DNA of 64,000 bases from NCBI RefSeq assembly GCF_900156305.1, contig NZ_FTPL01000001.1:186001-250000 (forward strand), in the 5' to 3' direction. The stretch comes from Edaphobacillus lindanitolerans. Lineage in GTDB: Bacteria; Bacillota; Bacilli; Bacillales_A; Planococcaceae. Positions 29,841-40,653 of the stretch are shown here, piece after piece (within the stretch, counting starts at the first letter, position 1; each line of letters starts with the position of its first letter). The translations under genes and the position numbers were made by a program. The notes under the pieces are model-generated. The model saw nothing but the letters and a program-made list of their open reading frames with translations, was not told where the DNA came from and made no database searches.

Positions 29841-29935
29841 AATAAATAATTCCTCCTAAATGGATGTGTGTCCTTATCGAATATTCTAAAGGTTGTTAAT
29901 CGTTTATGGAACTAAAACGATTTGTTTTTACAGGA

Positions 29936-31333
29936 TTACAGGATGAATTGTGACAAATCTTTGTTCTTTACAATGTTGTTCAATTTTCCGTCAACATATT
30001 CCGGAGTAATCTGGATGGACGCGGGCGCGATGTCCGATGCCTGGAAGCTGAGATCTTCAAGCAGCTTCTCAAGAATCGTATGGAGGCGGCGCGCGCCGAT
30101 GTTCTCGGTTTCGGCGTTTACCTCGGTCGCGATTTCCGCGATCCTGCCGATCGCGGCGTCGGTGAAGGTGATTTCGACTTCCTCCGTCGCAAGCAGGAGG
30201 CTGTACTGACGGATCAGCGAGTTGTCCGGCTCTTTGAGAATCCGCACAAAATCATCTTTCGTCAGCTTGTCGAGCTCCACCCGGATCGGGAAACGGCCCT
30301 GAAGTTCCGGGATGATGTCGGAAGGCTTCGCGATATGGAAAGCCCCGGCACCGATGAACAGCATGAAATCCGTTTTCACGGGACCGTATTTCGTCGTGAC
30401 GGTCGTGCCTTCCACAATCGGGAGTATATCACGCTGAACACCCTCGCGGGATACATCCGCCGACGACGAGGCCCCCTGCCGCGACGCAATCTTGTCGATT
30501 TCATCGATGAAGATGATCCCGTGCTGCTCCGCCCGTTCGATCGCGTCCTGGGAAATCTCTTCGCGGTCGACGAGCTTTTCGGCTTCCTCGAGCGCCAGTA
30601 CGCGGCGGGCGTCCTTCACCCGCATCTCCCGCTTGCGTTTTTTCTTCGGCATCAGGCCGGAGAGCGCATCCTGCATGTTCATGCCCATCTGTTCCATTCC
30701 CGAACCTTGCATCGCGTCAAACAAAGACGGGGGCTCTTCCGAAACCTCGACGGTCACGAGTTTCTCTTCGAGCTTGCCCGCTTTCAGGTCCGATCGGACG
30801 TCAGACCGCTTGGTCCGGATCTCGGGGTCTTCCTCCGTCTCTTCCCGTGCCTGGTTTTGCTGTCCGAACAGCATTTCAAACGGATTTTGGCCTGTCCGTT
30901 CTTTCTTGAGCGACGGCACGAGCAGCCGGACAAGACGCTCCTCGGCAAGTTCTTCGGCCCGGTCTTTCACTTCTTCCATCTTTTCCGTCCGGACAAGCCG
31001 GACCGATGCTTCCACAAGATCCCGGACCATCGACTCGACGTCGCGGCCGACATAGCCGACCTCGGTGAACTTTGTCGCCTCCACCTTGATGAAGGGGGCG
31101 TCCGACAGCTTGGCGATCCGGCGGGCAATCTCGGTTTTCCCGACGCCGGTCGGCCCGATCATGAGGATGTTTTTCGGGATGATCTCCGAACGCTCTTCTT
31201 CTGTGAGCAGGCTGCGTCTGTAACGGTTCCGCATGGCGACCGCAACGGCCTTCTTCGCTTCGTCCTGGCCGACGATATGCCGGTCCAGCCTTTCCGTCAG
31301 CTGCTTCGGGGTGAGTTGCGTGGTCGTTCTCAT
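29936..31333 (-). CDS. hslU: ATP-dependent protease ATPase subunit HslU (ClpY)
   Basis: HslU is the hexameric AAA+ unfoldase that feeds the HslV peptidase. The 465-residue protein has Walker [10 protein letters not shown] near residue 60, the pore loop [21 protein letters not shown], an intermediate domain (about 110-240), Walker [13 protein letters not shown] and a C-terminal sensor domain ending KDLSQFIL, the tail that activates HslV. Its start overlaps the hslV stop as TGATG. Confidence 0.98.
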   Translation of the reverse strand: MRTTTQLTPKQLTERLDRHIVGQDEAKKAVAVAMRNRYRRSLLTEEERSEIIPKNILMIGPTGVGKTEIARRIAKLSDAPFIKVEATKFTEVGYVGRDVESMVRDLVEASVRLVRTEKMEEVKDRAEELAEERLVRLLVPSLKKERTGQNPFEMLFGQQNQAREETEEDPEIRTKRSDVRSDLKAGKLEEKLVTVEVSEEPPSLFDAMQGSGMEQMGMNMQDALSGLMPKKKRKREMRVKDARRVLALEEAEKLVDREEISQDAIERAEQHGIIFIDEIDKIASRQGASSSADVSREGVQRDILPIVEGTTVTTKYGPVKTDFMLFIGAGAFHIAKPSDIIPELQGRFPIRVELDKLTKDDFVRILKEPDNSLIRQYSLLLATEEVEITFTDAAIGRIAEIATEVNAETENIGARRLHTILEKLLEDLSFQASDIAPASIQITPEYVDGKLNNIVKNKDLSQFIL

Positions 31334-31875
31334 CAGCCGATCACCTCCAGGATAATCCGGTCATTCGTGAACACACAGATGTCCGCAGCCGTCTCAAGCG
31401 CCGCACGGGCGATCTGCTCGGCATCCAGCCGGTCCCCGGCATGCTTCTTCAGCGCCCGGCCGGCGGCCAGTGCATAATTGCCGCCGGAGCCGATGGCCAG
31501 GATGCCGTCATCCGGCTCGATCACTTCCCCTGAGCCGGACACGAGGAGCATCTCCTTGTCATTCATGACGATGAGCATCGCTTCAAGTTTCTGCAGCGTT
31601 CTGTCGCTCCGCCATTTTTTCGCCAGTTCCACGGCAGCCCGCTGAAGATTGCCGTCATACTCCATGAGCTTCGCCTCAAACAATTCAAACAAGGTGAACG
31701 CGTCGGCGACGGAACCGGCAAAGCCGGCCACCACCTTGCCCCCGAACAGCCGGCGCACCTTACGCGCCGTGTGCTTCATGACAACCTGGTTGCCGAGGGT
31801 CACCTGACCGTCGCCCGCCATGGCACCCTTGCCGTTGTGACGGACAGCGAATATCGTCGTTGCATGCAGTTCCAT
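31333..31875 (-). CDS. hslV: ATP-dependent protease subunit HslV (ClpQ)
   Basis: HslV is the N-terminal-nucleophile protease of the HslVU complex. The 180-residue protein matches the family throughout ([58 protein letters not shown]). I chose the ATG giving [11 protein letters not shown] because AGGAGG lies in front; a GTG five codons earlier would place that site inside the gene. The conserved Thr-Thr is at residues 6-7, so an ELHA segment must be removed if Thr is the nucleophile. B. subtilis ClpQ has Ser at position 2; here it is Glu. Confidence 0.95.
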   Translation of the reverse strand: MELHATTIFAVRHNGKGAMAGDGQVTLGNQVVMKHTARKVRRLFGGKVVAGFAGSVADAFTLFELFEAKLMEYDGNLQRAAVELAKKWRSDRTLQKLEAMLIVMNDKEMLLVSGSGEVIEPDDGILAIGSGGNYALAAGRALKKHAGDRLDAEQIARAALETAADICVFTNDRIILEVIG

Positions 31876-31889
31876 GCCGTTCCTCCTCA

Positions 31890-32795
31890 CTATGCTCTCG
31901 GATGGGCATTCATATAAGTATTCCTCAGATGATCTTTCGTGACATGCGTGTAGACCTGCGTGGATGACAGGCTCGCGTGGCCGAGCAGTTCCTGGACGGA
32001 ACGCATATCGGCCCCGTTGTTGAGCAGGTGGGTCGCGAACGTATGCCGGAACATATGGGGGTGGACCGGCGAGTGAAGAGCCGCCCGTTCCACCATCCCG
32101 TCAAGTATGTAGCGGATTCCCCTGTCCGTGAGCGGCGTTCCCTTCATATTGACGAACAGCCGGTCATGCTTGTTCCCCTTCAAGATCCTCGGACGCGCTT
32201 CGGCCAGATAGGTTTCAAGCGCCTCCCGCGCATAATGGCCGAACGGAATATACCGTTCCCGTCGGCCTTTCCCCATCACCCGGACGATATCAAGCGACGG
32301 ATCCGGATCCGTGACCTTGAGCCCCGTCATCTCGGATACCCGCATCCCCGTCGCGTACAGCAGCTCCAGAATCGCCAGGTCCCGCAGCTCCTTCGGAGAA
32401 GTGCCTCGGTTCGCCTCGAAAAGCCGCTCCATCTCTTCTTCATAGAAGAACTGGGGCAGCCTCTCCTCCTTTTTGGGATGGAAAAGCGATCGGAAGGCGC
32501 TGTCGTCGATCCCGTACCTGGCGCTGGCGAACTTGAAAAACGACCGGAGCGATGAGATTTTCCGCGAAATGGTCGCCCTCGAAAGGCCGCGGTCATAGAG
32601 CCGGGTCACAAACAGGCGCGCTTCCGGATATCGGATGTCCGTCCCTTCGCCGAGCCCCTCGCCTTCCAGGAAGGCGAAAAACTCCTCCAGGTCTTTCCGG
32701 TAACCGTCCACCGTCAGAGGGGAGAAGTTCCGCTCCAGCCGGATATACGACTGGAACTCTTCCGCAGCATCCTTCACTCTGCCGTTCACCCGCAT
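31890..32795 (-). CDS. xerC: Tyrosine recombinase XerC (CodV)
   Basis: XerC with its partner XerD resolves chromosome dimers at dif. The roughly 300-residue protein has an N-terminal SAM-like core-binding domain (1-110) and a catalytic domain with Arg in TGMRVSEM, Lys in [21 protein letters not shown] (His and Arg), [11 protein letters not shown] (His and Tyr). The exact start is uncertain: ATG at 32795 has GAGGGG only two bases upstream, whereas the GTG at 32789 would be better spaced. It leads the xerC-hslV-hslU-codY set. Confidence 0.95.
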   Translation of the reverse strand: MRVNGRVKDAAEEFQSYIRLERNFSPLTVDGYRKDLEEFFAFLEGEGLGEGTDIRYPEARLFVTRLYDRGLSRATISRKISSLRSFFKFASARYGIDDSAFRSLFHPKKEERLPQFFYEEEMERLFEANRGTSPKELRDLAILELLYATGMRVSEMTGLKVTDPDPSLDIVRVMGKGRRERYIPFGHYAREALETYLAEARPRILKGNKHDRLFVNMKGTPLTDRGIRYILDGMVERAALHSPVHPHMFRHTFATHLLNNGADMRSVQELLGHASLSSTQVYTHVTKDHLRNTYMNAHPRA

Positions 32796-32825
32796 CACCC
32801 CTCAGATGGTTGTTGTCAGTTCATT

Positions 32826-32834
32826 TTCATACCA
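32826..32834 (-). promoter_or_regulatory. Extended -10 promoter for xerC-hslVU-codY
   Basis: TGGTATGAA on the minus strand fits an extended -10 element 31 bp upstream of the xerC start. The -35 region is poor (TTTTGT or TTTGTA) and merges with the trmFO terminator. Confidence 0.4.
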
Positions 32835-32847
32835 TTCCCCGTGCAAA

Positions 32848-32886
32848 TACAAAAGCCTCTAAAAGTATAAGACATTTAGAGGCTTT
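32848..32886 (-). terminator. Intrinsic terminator after trmFO
   Basis: A perfect 12-bp stem AAAGCCTCTAAA/TTTAGAGGCTTT with an 11-base loop is followed by TTG and a T-rich stretch on the minus strand. Confidence 0.9.
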
Positions 32887-32892
32887 GCACAA

Positions 32893-34203
32893 TCAATCCG
32901 CTATTGTATTCTTGAAATTTCGAATTGTGCCGAGCGCCCGCTCAGCCTGCTTCTCGGCCCGCTCTTGTTTTTTGCGGACTTTCTCGCCGAGCGAGGGGAA
33001 CAGGCCGAAGTTGACGTTCATCGGCTGGAAGTTGTTCGGATCTGCTTCGCTGATGTAGCGGGCCATGCTGCCGAGCGCCGTTTCCGCCGGGAAGACGACC
33101 GGCTCCTGGCCGAGTGCGAGGCGTGCCGCGTTGATGCCCGCGACGAGTCCGCTGCCCGCCGATTCCACATAGCCTTCCACCCCGGTCATCTGGCCGGCGA
33201 AGAACAGTGTGTTGCGGCTGCGCAGCTGGTATGTCGGCCCGAGCACTTTCGGGGAATTGATGAACGTGTTGCGGTGGATGACCCCGAAGCGGACGATCTC
33301 CGCTTCTTCAAGGCCCGGGATGAGACGGATGACTTCACGCTGCGGGCCCCATTTCATATGGTTCTGGAATCCGACGATATTGTAGAGCGTTCCGGCGGCG
33401 TTGTCCTGCCGGAGCTGGACGACCGCATACGGCGTCTTGCCGGTTTTCGGGTCCTCGAGTCCGACCGGCTTCATCGGGCCGAAGCGGAGCGTGTCACGGC
33501 CGCGGCGGGCCATCTCTTCGACCGGCATGCACCCTTCGAAGTATTTCTCTTCCTCGAAGTCCTTCAGCGCGACCGTTTCTGCCGTGGTCAGGGCTTCATA
33601 GAACCGGTTGTACTCTTCCTCGTTCATCGGGCAGTTCAGGTAGGCTGCCTCCCCCTTGTCGTAGCGGGACTTCAGATAGACCTTGTCCATGTCGATGGAA
33701 TCCTTCTCTATGATCGGCGCGGCCGCATCATAGAAATATAGATCATACTCGCCCGTCAGCCTGCCGATCTGCTCGGCGAGCCCTTCGGAAGTAAGTGGAC
33801 CCGTGGCGATGATGGTGATTCCATCCGGGATCTCGGTCACTTCCCCGTTGATCACCTCGACGAGCGGGTGGTTTTTCACCTGCTCCGTCACCCGGCCGGC
33901 AAAGTCATGCCGGTCCACTGCAAGGGCGCCGCCTGCCGGGACCGCACTGGAGTCGGCAGACTGCATGATCACAGAGTCAAGGATCCGCATTTCTTCCTTC
34001 AGGACGCCGACGGCATTCGTCAGGTTGTTCGCACGGAGGGAGTTCGTGCAGACAAGCTCTGCAAACTGTCCGGTGTGATGTGCGGGCGTCTGGCGTACCG
34101 GACGCATTTCATAGAGGCGGACATTGACGCCCCTTTTGGCGATTTGCCAGGCGGCTTCGCTTCCCGCGAGGCCGGCCCCGATTACATTGACGACTGGTGC
34201 CAT
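32893..34203 (-). CDS. trmFO: tRNA m5U54 methyltransferase, folate/FAD-dependent
   Basis: TrmFO methylates U54 of the tRNA T-loop using methylene-tetrahydrofolate and FADH2, instead of SAM-dependent TrmA. The 436-residue protein has the FAD loop [14 protein letters not shown], the catalytic cysteine segments [12 protein letters not shown] and [11 protein letters not shown], and [26 protein letters not shown]. The ATG follows GGGGG at ten bases. It lies between xerC and topA, the conserved Firmicutes order (gid). Confidence 0.97.
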   Translation of the reverse strand: MAPVVNVIGAGLAGSEAAWQIAKRGVNVRLYEMRPVRQTPAHHTGQFAELVCTNSLRANNLTNAVGVLKEEMRILDSVIMQSADSSAVPAGGALAVDRHDFAGRVTEQVKNHPLVEVINGEVTEIPDGITIIATGPLTSEGLAEQIGRLTGEYDLYFYDAAAPIIEKDSIDMDKVYLKSRYDKGEAAYLNCPMNEEEYNRFYEALTTAETVALKDFEEEKYFEGCMPVEEMARRGRDTLRFGPMKPVGLEDPKTGKTPYAVVQLRQDNAAGTLYNIVGFQNHMKWGPQREVIRLIPGLEEAEIVRFGVIHRNTFINSPKVLGPTYQLRSRNTLFFAGQMTGVEGYVESAGSGLVAGINAARLALGQEPVVFPAETALGSMARYISEADPNNFQPMNVNFGLFPSLGEKVRKKQERAEKQAERALGTIRNFKNTIAD

Positions 34204-34220
34204 GTCCAGTCAGCCCCCTT

Positions 34221-36293
34221 TCACTGTTGCGGCTGTTCTTTATAGTCACAGTCTGCGCACTGGATCTGCTTTCCTTTTTTCAGCTTCTTCTCGACGAGCA
34301 TGCCGCTGCATTTCGGACAAGGCCTTGCGACCGGCTTGTCCCACGAGATGAAGTCGCAGTCCGGATAGCGGTCGCAGCTGTAGAAGATCCGCTTTGTCTT
34401 GCTCTTCCGCTCCACGACTTCGCCCTCTTTGCATTTCGGGCAGGTGACGCCGATCTTTTTGAGGATCGGTTTCGTGTTCCGGCAGTCCGGGAAGTTGGAG
34501 CATGCCATGAATTTGCCGTACCGGCCGAGTTTGATGACCATCGGGGAACCGCACTTTTCGCAGTCCTCGCCCGCCGGCTCGTCCTTGATGACGACCTTCT
34601 CCATCTCGGCATCCGCGACTTTCAGGCGCCGCTCGAAGTCCTTGTAGAATGAATCGATGACCTCGACCCAGCGGTTCTGTCCCTCTTCGATGCTGTCGAG
34701 GTCTTTCTCCATCTCGGCCGTGAACTCGATGTCGATGATTTCAGGGAAGAATTCCTGGACGAGCGAGTGGACGATCTCCCCGAGCTCGGTCGGGACGAAC
34801 CGCTTGGCGTCGAGCGACACATAGCCGCGCTTCTGGATCGTGTCCAGCGTCGGTGCATACGTCGACGGGCGGCCGATGCCGAGCTCCTCGAGCGTCTTGA
34901 CGAGGCGCGCTTCCGTGTAGCGGGGAGGCGGCTGGGTGAAGTGCTGTTTCGGTTCGATCTTGACGCTCTTCACGATGTCGCCCTTCTCCATCGGAGGGAG
35001 CATTTTCTCTTTTTCGTCCGTCTTGTCGTCTTCGCCTTCCACGTACACTTTCATGAAGCCCGGGAATTTCACCTGGGAGCCGGTCGCCCGGAACATGACA
35101 TCGCCCTGGACGAGGTCAGCCGTAACCGTGTCCAGGATCGCCGGCGCCATGCGGCTCGCGATGAAGCGTTCCCAGATGAGCCTGTACAGCTTCAGCTGGT
35201 CGTTGGAAAGGACGGCCTTGAGGGATGCCGGCGTGCGGAGGACGGACGTGGGGCGGATCGCCTCGTGGGCATCCTGCGCATTTTTCTGTTTCGTCTGCCG
35301 TTCTCCCGGCGCCCCGAATTCTTTGCCGTATTCGGAATTGATGAAGTCGGACGCTTCCTTCTTCGCGGTGTCGGAGATCCGGGTGGAGTCCGTCCGCATG
35401 TAGGTGATCAGACCGACGCTGCCTTCCTTGCCGACGTTGATCCCTTCGTAGAGCTGCTGGGCGAGCATCATCGTCTTGCGGGCGCGGAAATTCAGCTTCC
35501 TGGCTGCTTCCTGCTGGAGGGACGACGTCGTGAACGGAGGTGCAGGGTTGCGCTTGCGTTCCTTCTTGATGAGTTCGGCAACTTCAAACTCATCACCCTT
35601 CAGCTTGCCGAGCACCCGGTCGACCGAAGCGCGGTCCGGGAGCTTCACCTTCTGTCGGCCGTCTCCATGATAGCCGGCCGTGAATTCTTTCTTCCCTTTT
35701 CCGAACGTTCCGGTGATCGACCAGTACTCTTCGGGCTTAAATTGCCGGATTTCATTTTCCCTGTCGATGATGAGCCGCAGCGCAACCGATTGCACGCGTC
35801 CGGCCGACAGCCCCTTCTTCACCTTTTTCCAGAGGATCGGGCTGATGTTGTATCCGACAAGCCGGTCGAGCACGCGCCTTGCCTGCTGGGCATCGACGCG
35901 GTCTTTGTTGATCGGCCGCGGATGCTTGAATGATTCGACGATCGCATCTTTCGTGATTTCATTGAAGACGACCCTGCAGTCGGTGTCTTCATCGATTCCG
36001 AGTGCCTGTGCAAGATGCCAGGCGATCGCTTCCCCTTCTCTGTCGGGGTCGGATGCGAGAAAGACTTTCTTCGCTTTTTTCGCAGCGCTCTTCAGTTCCT
36101 GTAGAACCGGCCCCTTGCCGCGGATGGTGATGTACTTCGGCTCGTATCCGTGTTCGACGTCCACGCCCATCTGGCTGCGGGGCAGGTCGATGACGTGTCC
36201 GACGGATGCTTTCACTTTATATTTTTTACCAAGATATTTTTCAATCGTCTTCGCTTTTGCGGGCGATTCGACGATGACGAGATAATCCGCCAT
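34221..36293 (-). CDS. topA: DNA topoisomerase I
   Basis: TopA relaxes negative supercoils. The 690-residue protein has the Toprim domain ([17 protein letters not shown], then [16 protein letters not shown]), the active-site Tyr in [12 protein letters not shown] (about residue 297) and three C-terminal four-cysteine zinc ribbons, starting [17 protein letters not shown] and CPKCSGMLV. The ATG follows GGAGGCAG. The 252-bp gap upstream, before dprA, contains no gene I can support; a long-spaced 7-bp inverted repeat (CGGTGAT/ATCACCG, near 36435-36470) is the only structure I noticed there. Confidence 0.97.
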   Translation of the reverse strand: MADYLVIVESPAKAKTIEKYLGKKYKVKASVGHVIDLPRSQMGVDVEHGYEPKYITIRGKGPVLQELKSAAKKAKKVFLASDPDREGEAIAWHLAQALGIDEDTDCRVVFNEITKDAIVESFKHPRPINKDRVDAQQARRVLDRLVGYNISPILWKKVKKGLSAGRVQSVALRLIIDRENEIRQFKPEEYWSITGTFGKGKKEFTAGYHGDGRQKVKLPDRASVDRVLGKLKGDEFEVAELIKKERKRNPAPPFTTSSLQQEAARKLNFRARKTMMLAQQLYEGINVGKEGSVGLITYMRTDSTRISDTAKKEASDFINSEYGKEFGAPGERQTKQKNAQDAHEAIRPTSVLRTPASLKAVLSNDQLKLYRLIWERFIASRMAPAILDTVTADLVQGDVMFRATGSQVKFPGFMKVYVEGEDDKTDEKEKMLPPMEKGDIVKSVKIEPKQHFTQPPPRYTEARLVKTLEELGIGRPSTYAPTLDTIQKRGYVSLDAKRFVPTELGEIVHSLVQEFFPEIIDIEFTAEMEKDLDSIEEGQNRWVEVIDSFYKDFERRLKVADAEMEKVVIKDEPAGEDCEKCGSPMVIKLGRYGKFMACSNFPDCRNTKPILKKIGVTCPKCKEGEVVERKSKTKRIFYSCDRYPDCDFISWDKPVARPCPKCSGMLVEKKLKKGKQIQCADCDYKEQPQQ

Positions 36294-36545
36294 TCAAACT
36301 GCCTCCTGTCGAGGTTGCCATTGCCATTGTAAACAAAGTCCTGTTGCAAAATGTAATATAACTTCTATTTAAATGCAACCATTTTCGGTTCCTGCCCTTG
36401 TTCCGGATGCCGCAAACGTTCCGTTCCGGCCGGTGATTATGGACCTGCATCCGGGCCCGGATCACCGTTCTTTGAAACCGTTTGCCGTTTTTCCGGAGGC
36501 TCTGGCCGCCCCGGGTTCCGCAGACGCCGGGAGTCCTCCGGCCGG

Positions 36546-37436
36546 TCATGTCCCTCCTCCCGGCGGACCGCCAAGGACGGTGTGGCCGTCCAGTGCCGGG
36601 GTGGCCCCTTCAAGGATGAGCCGGTTCGGTCCGGCCGAGAGCGGCGAATTCACCGGACCCGGAACGGCCTGGATGTCCTTGCCGTGTTCCAGGGCATGGT
36701 CGATCGTGCTCATCGTCCCGCTCTTCGACGCCGCCTCGGTGACGATGACGATATCCGAGAGGCCGCTGATGATGCGGTTCCTCATCGGGAACTGCCATTT
36801 TTTCGGCCCTGCGTACGGCGGGTATTCCGTGAGGAGCAGATGCTCCTTCCCGATCACCTCGTACAGGGCGTTGTTCTCTTTCGGGTAGCGGTGGAACAGT
36901 CCGTGGCCGAGTACCGCGATCGTCCTGCCGCCGTACCGGATGGCCGCATCATGGGCCATCGCATCGGCACCTTTCGCGAGGCCGCTGACGATCGGGATGC
37001 CCTCGCCGACGAGCGGAGGGACGATCAGGGAGATGGCTTGCCGGGAATACGAAGTGGCCCGCCGCGAGCCGATGACGGCCGCTTTTTTGGGAATTGAAAG
37101 GATGGTCGGATCCCCTGCGGCATAGAGCACGGCCGGGGGATCGATGAGGCGCTTGAGGGAAGTCGGGTACAGGGGGTGGGTGTAAGGGATCGGAATGATT
37201 GAGCGGGCGGCATACATGTCTGTGTACGGGGGGTCCGCCTGCCGGGCGATCCGGCTCTGGAGAAGTTTTGCCCTTTCCATGTCAAGGTCAAGCAGGAAAG
37301 CGAGCTCTGAAGCGCGCATGCGGCCGGCCGCCTCCAGTTCCGGGTCCGCGGCGAGCAGCCGGTCCAGCCGGTTCAACGGGGCCGGGAAGGCATAATGCAG
37401 CGCTAAAAGGCGTTCCTCAAAATCTTTGATCTCCAC
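36546..37436 (-). CDS. dprA: DNA processing protein DprA (Smf)
   Basis: DprA binds incoming single-stranded DNA in transformation and loads RecA. The 296-residue protein has an N-terminal helical region and a Rossmann-fold core (AAVIGSRRATSYSRQA, IVSGLAKGADAMAH, GRTIAVLGHGL, FPMRNRIISGLSDIVIVTEA, AVPGPVNSPLSAGPNRLILEGA). The usual SGSLxT after the EA motif reads SGTMST. The GTG start has AGGAGG only two bases upstream, an awkward spacing, but no better start is visible. It follows the sucD terminator, so it appears to be separate from sucCD. Confidence 0.93.
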   Translation of the reverse strand: MEIKDFEERLLALHYAFPAPLNRLDRLLAADPELEAAGRMRASELAFLLDLDMERAKLLQSRIARQADPPYTDMYAARSIIPIPYTHPLYPTSLKRLIDPPAVLYAAGDPTILSIPKKAAVIGSRRATSYSRQAISLIVPPLVGEGIPIVSGLAKGADAMAHDAAIRYGGRTIAVLGHGLFHRYPKENNALYEVIGKEHLLLTEYPPYAGPKKWQFPMRNRIISGLSDIVIVTEAASKSGTMSTIDHALEHGKDIQAVPGPVNSPLSAGPNRLILEGATPALDGHTVLGGPPGGGT

Positions 37437-37459
37437 AACCTCCTTCCGGCGGATGCCGG

Positions 37460-37497
37460 GAAATAATAAAAGTGCGGCGCGAGATGCGCCGCACTTT
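37460..37497 (-). terminator. Intrinsic terminator after sucD
   Basis: A perfect 12-bp stem AAAGTGCGGCGC/GCGCCGCACTTT with a five-base loop is followed on the minus strand by TATTATTT. Confidence 0.92.
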
Positions 37498-37501
37498 CAT
37501 T

Positions 37502-38404
37502 TTAGTTTGTTTTGCACTTTTCGTACAGGCCCTTTTCCTTCAGGACCTTGATCATCGTTTCACCGATGACGGATGGCGTTTCGGCAACTCTGATGCCGGC
37601 CGCTTCCATCGCCGCGATTTTGTCTTTTGCTGTTCCTTTGCCGCCGGAAATGATGGCGCCGGCATGGCCCATGCGCTTCCCTGGAGGTGCCGTCTGGCCG
37701 CCGATGAAGCCTGTTACCGGCTTCTTCATGTTGGCCTTGACCCACTCTGCCGCTTCTTCTTCGGCCGTTCCGCCGATTTCGCCGATCATGACGACCGCAA
37801 GTGTTTCAGGGTCTTCATTGAACTCTTTGAGAACGTCGATGAAGTTCGTGCCGTTGACCGGGTCTCCGCCGATTCCGACTGCAGTCGTCTGGCCGATGCC
37901 TTCGGTCGACAGCTGGTGGACCGCTTCGTACGTGAGTGTCCCGGAGCGGGAAACGACGCCGACGTGGCCCTTCGTGTGGATGTAGCCCGGCATGATGCCG
38001 ATCTTGCACTCGTCCGCCGTGATTACGCCCGGGCAGTTCGGCCCGATGAGGCGGGTCTTCTTGCCTTCCATGTACCGGACAACCTTCACCATGTCCAGAA
38101 CCGGAATATGTTCGGTGATGCAGATTGTGAGATCGAGTTCCGCATCGACCGCTTCAAGGATCGCATCGGCTGCGAACGGAGCCGGAACATAGATGACGGA
38201 AACGTTTGCGCCCGTCGCTTTGACCGCTTCCTCGACCGTGTTGAAGACCGGTACGCCTTCAACTTCCGTGCCGCCCTTGCCGGGCGTCACGCCGCCGACG
38301 ATCTTCGTGCCGTATTCGATCATTTGTTTCGTATGGAAAAGGGCAGTGGAGCCCGTGATTCCCTGTACCAGAACTTTTGTATCCTTATCGATATAAATGC
38401 CCAT
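37502..38404 (-). CDS. sucD: Succinyl-CoA synthetase alpha subunit
   Basis: SucD with SucC interconverts succinyl-CoA and succinate with phosphorylation of ADP, a TCA cycle step. The 300-residue subunit has the CoA-binding N terminus ([30 protein letters not shown]), the [14 protein letters not shown] segment and the phosphohistidine in [17 protein letters not shown]. It lies 16 bp after sucC in one operon. Confidence 0.98.
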   Translation of the reverse strand: MGIYIDKDTKVLVQGITGSTALFHTKQMIEYGTKIVGGVTPGKGGTEVEGVPVFNTVEEAVKATGANVSVIYVPAPFAADAILEAVDAELDLTICITEHIPVLDMVKVVRYMEGKKTRLIGPNCPGVITADECKIGIMPGYIHTKGHVGVVSRSGTLTYEAVHQLSTEGIGQTTAVGIGGDPVNGTNFIDVLKEFNEDPETLAVVMIGEIGGTAEEEAAEWVKANMKKPVTGFIGGQTAPPGKRMGHAGAIISGGKGTAKDKIAAMEAAGIRVAETPSVIGETMIKVLKEKGLYEKCKTN

Positions 38405-38420
38405 CGTTTTCCCGCCTTTC

Positions 38421-39581
38421 TTAGCCTACGAGTTCGACAATTTTTTGTGCGCCGTCCGCCATGGAGTCGGCGGAAGTGATGTTCAGACCGGATTCGTTCA
38501 GAAGCTTCTTGCCCGCGTCAACGTTCGTGCCTTCAAGGCGGACAACGAGCGGCACTTCAAGGCCGAGTTGCTTCGTCGCCTGGATGACGCCTTCTGCAAT
38601 GATGTCGCACTTCATGATGCCGCCGAAGATATTGACGAAGATGCCTTTCACGTTCGCATCGGACAGGATGATCTTGAATGCTTCTGTCACTTTTTCGGCT
38701 GTCGCGCCGCCCCCAACGTCGAGGAAGTTGGCCGGTCGGCCGCCGTAGAAGTTGATCGTGTCCATCGTGGACATGGCGAGGCCCGCACCGTTGACCATGC
38801 AGCCGATGTTTCCGTCAAGGGATACGTAGCTGAGGTCATATTTCGATGCTTCGATCTCTTTCGGATCTTCTTCGTCGAAGTCGCGGAGTTCCACGATGTC
38901 GGCATGGCGGTAAAGTGCGTTCGAGTCAAAGTTGAACTTCGCGTCGAGCGCCATGACTTTGTCGTCGCCCGTGACGACGAGCGGGTTGATCTCGACGATC
39001 GAAGCGTCTTTGCTGATGAATGCTTCGTAGAGGCCGAGGAACAGCTTCGCTGCCTTGTTTACGAGCTTCGCAGGGATGTTCATGTTGAAAGCCATGCGGC
39101 GCGCCTGGAAGCCGGCAAGGCCGATGACCGGGTCGATGACTTCTTTGAAGATCTTCTCAGGAGTCTTTTCGGCCACTTCCTCGATGTCCATGCCGCCCTC
39201 TTCGGAGCCCATCAGGACAACGCGGTCCGTCGAACGGTCCACGACGAGGCTGATATAGTATTCTTTGAGGATGTCGGACCCTTCCTCGATGTAGAGTCGC
39301 TTGACTTCTTTCCCTTCAGGACCCGTCTGGTGTGTGACGAGGACTTTGCCGAGAAGTTCCTTCGCGTAGTCGCGCACTTCATCGATGCTCTTGGCGAGCT
39401 TGACGCCGCCGGCCTTCCCGCGGCCACCCGCGTGGATCTGTGCCTTGACGACGGTAACAGCGGAGCCGAGTTCCTTCGCCGCCTTCACGGCCTCTTCCGG
39501 GGAAAATGCAACCATCCCCTTCGGAACTTCGACGCCGAATTCGCGAAGAAGCTGTTTCCCTTGGTACTCATGGATATTCAT
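38421..39581 (-). CDS. sucC: Succinyl-CoA synthetase beta subunit
   Basis: SucC carries the ATP-grasp domain of succinyl-CoA synthetase. The 386-residue subunit begins [17 protein letters not shown] and has [28 protein letters not shown]-like [13 protein letters not shown] and [18 protein letters not shown] with the power-helix glycines. The ATG follows GGAGG. It has a close sigma-A promoter; in B. subtilis ylqG and ylqH lie just upstream, and both are absent here. Confidence 0.98.
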   Translation of the reverse strand: MNIHEYQGKQLLREFGVEVPKGMVAFSPEEAVKAAKELGSAVTVVKAQIHAGGRGKAGGVKLAKSIDEVRDYAKELLGKVLVTHQTGPEGKEVKRLYIEEGSDILKEYYISLVVDRSTDRVVLMGSEEGGMDIEEVAEKTPEKIFKEVIDPVIGLAGFQARRMAFNMNIPAKLVNKAAKLFLGLYEAFISKDASIVEINPLVVTGDDKVMALDAKFNFDSNALYRHADIVELRDFDEEDPKEIEASKYDLSYVSLDGNIGCMVNGAGLAMSTMDTINFYGGRPANFLDVGGGATAEKVTEAFKIILSDANVKGIFVNIFGGIMKCDIIAEGVIQATKQLGLEVPLVVRLEGTNVDAGKKLLNESGLNITSADSMADGAQKIVELVG

Positions 39582-39626
39582 CTTACATCCTCCAATCGAA
39601 CTGCTGATAATTTCTTGCCATCCCCC

Positions 39627-39655
39627 ATTGTAATCAACTCGTCACAGGTTGTCCA
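39627..39655 (-). promoter_or_regulatory. Sigma-A promoter for sucCD
   Basis: TGGACA (39650-39655) and TACAAT (39627-39632) are 17 bp apart on the minus strand, each one base from consensus. The start would be near 39620, about 40 bp upstream of sucC. Confidence 0.7.
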
Positions 39656-39668
39656 TAATTGTTGACGA

Positions 39669-40463
39669 TCAAGATCGAATTCCGACGGTTTGTGCCGCAC
39701 AGCCGGCAACCGGGGCGAATGACGTCCGGTGTTCCGGGCACGGTCCGTGCTGCTCAAGCGCCCGCAGATGCTCCGGAGTCGGGTAGCCGGCATTGCGCTT
39801 GAAGTTGTAGACGGGATGCCGTTCATGCAGCCTGTCCATATACCGGTCCCTCTCCGTCTTGGCAAGGACGGATGCCGCCGCGACCGCAAGGCTCTTTGCA
39901 TCGGCTTTGACGACGCTGCTGCACGGGATGCCCGCATCCAGGTTCATCGCATCCGCGATCACCGACTCCGGGCGGACATCGAGGGCGCGGACGGCCTCCT
40001 CCATCGACCGCTTCGTCGCCTGGTAAATGTTCAGACGGTCGATTTCCGCGGCGGGCTGCACATGGACGGACCAGGCGACCGCCGTTTCGCGGATGAGTTC
40101 CGCGAGCCGCTCCCGCTCACTGCGGGTCAGCGCCTTCGAGTCGTCCAGGCCGACGAGCGTCGGCGCATGGGGGGGAAGGATGACCGCCGCCGTCACGACC
40201 GGTCCGGCGAGGGGCCCCCTCCCCGCCTCGTCCACTCCCGCCACCCGGTCGAGCGGGTCAGACCGGAAGCCGGCATCGAACGCCTCCTTCCCGAGATGGC
40301 TGCTGCGCATCTTTTCCGCTTTCTCCCGGCGCCTTTCCCAGGAGGCGATCAGTTTCTTCACGCCGGCGCGGCTGTCTGCCTTCAGCGCGCAGAACAATTC
40401 CTCGCCGCCTTCCGCGGTTTCCAGCCACTCCCTGACTTCCTTCACCGTCATCTTTTCTTTCAT
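39669..40463 (-). CDS. rnhB: Ribonuclease HII
   Basis: RNase HII removes ribonucleotides and RNA primers from DNA-RNA hybrids. The 264-residue protein has an N-terminal extension (KEKMTVKEVREWLE, 1-75) typical of Firmicutes and the catalytic core VAGVDEAGRGPLAGPVV, DDSKALTRSERERL, SVIADAMNLD and SVLAKTERDRYMDRLH. I chose the ATG behind GGAAGGTGG; upstream frame lacks similarity. It follows rbgA, separated by a long hairpin terminator. Confidence 0.96.
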   Translation of the reverse strand: MKEKMTVKEVREWLETAEGGEELFCALKADSRAGVKKLIASWERRREKAEKMRSSHLGKEAFDAGFRSDPLDRVAGVDEAGRGPLAGPVVTAAVILPPHAPTLVGLDDSKALTRSERERLAELIRETAVAWSVHVQPAAEIDRLNIYQATKRSMEEAVRALDVRPESVIADAMNLDAGIPCSSVVKADAKSLAVAAASVLAKTERDRYMDRLHERHPVYNFKRNAGYPTPEHLRALEQHGPCPEHRTSFAPVAGCAAQTVGIRS

Positions 40464-40539
40464 GCTTGTTCCACCTTCCGTTATGTATAAGGGCATGCCG
40501 GGGGAACGCATCGAAATCCGGCGACGGCCCGTTCCGCTT

Positions 40540-40615
40540 CGGCAAAACGCAAAAAGCAAGGACACGGGTCACCCTCCGCGGGCCCGCCGCGGAATCCTCC
40601 GTCATCCTTGCTTTT
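40540..40615 (-). terminator. Long compound hairpin between rbgA and rnhB
   Basis: AAAAGCAAGGA pairs with TCCTTGCTTTT (11 bp), enclosing an inner ACGG/CCGT pair and a GC-rich CCGCG/CGCGG stem. The minus strand then reads TTTTTGCGTTTT. The hairpin spans 64 nt with purine-rich internal loops, larger than a plain terminator. Confidence 0.8.
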
Positions 40616-40653
40616 CCATTCCCCGGGTTTCAGCCGGACAGCCGCTGTCCGTC

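Noticed and set aside
31876-31890. GTG start of hslV five codons upstream
   Set aside because: The AGGAGG ribosome site would then be inside the coding sequence; the ATG after it is the natural start.
36294-36545. Gene or small RNA in the dprA-topA gap
   Set aside because: No frame with similarity, no clear promoter and terminator pair; only a weak 7-bp inverted repeat.
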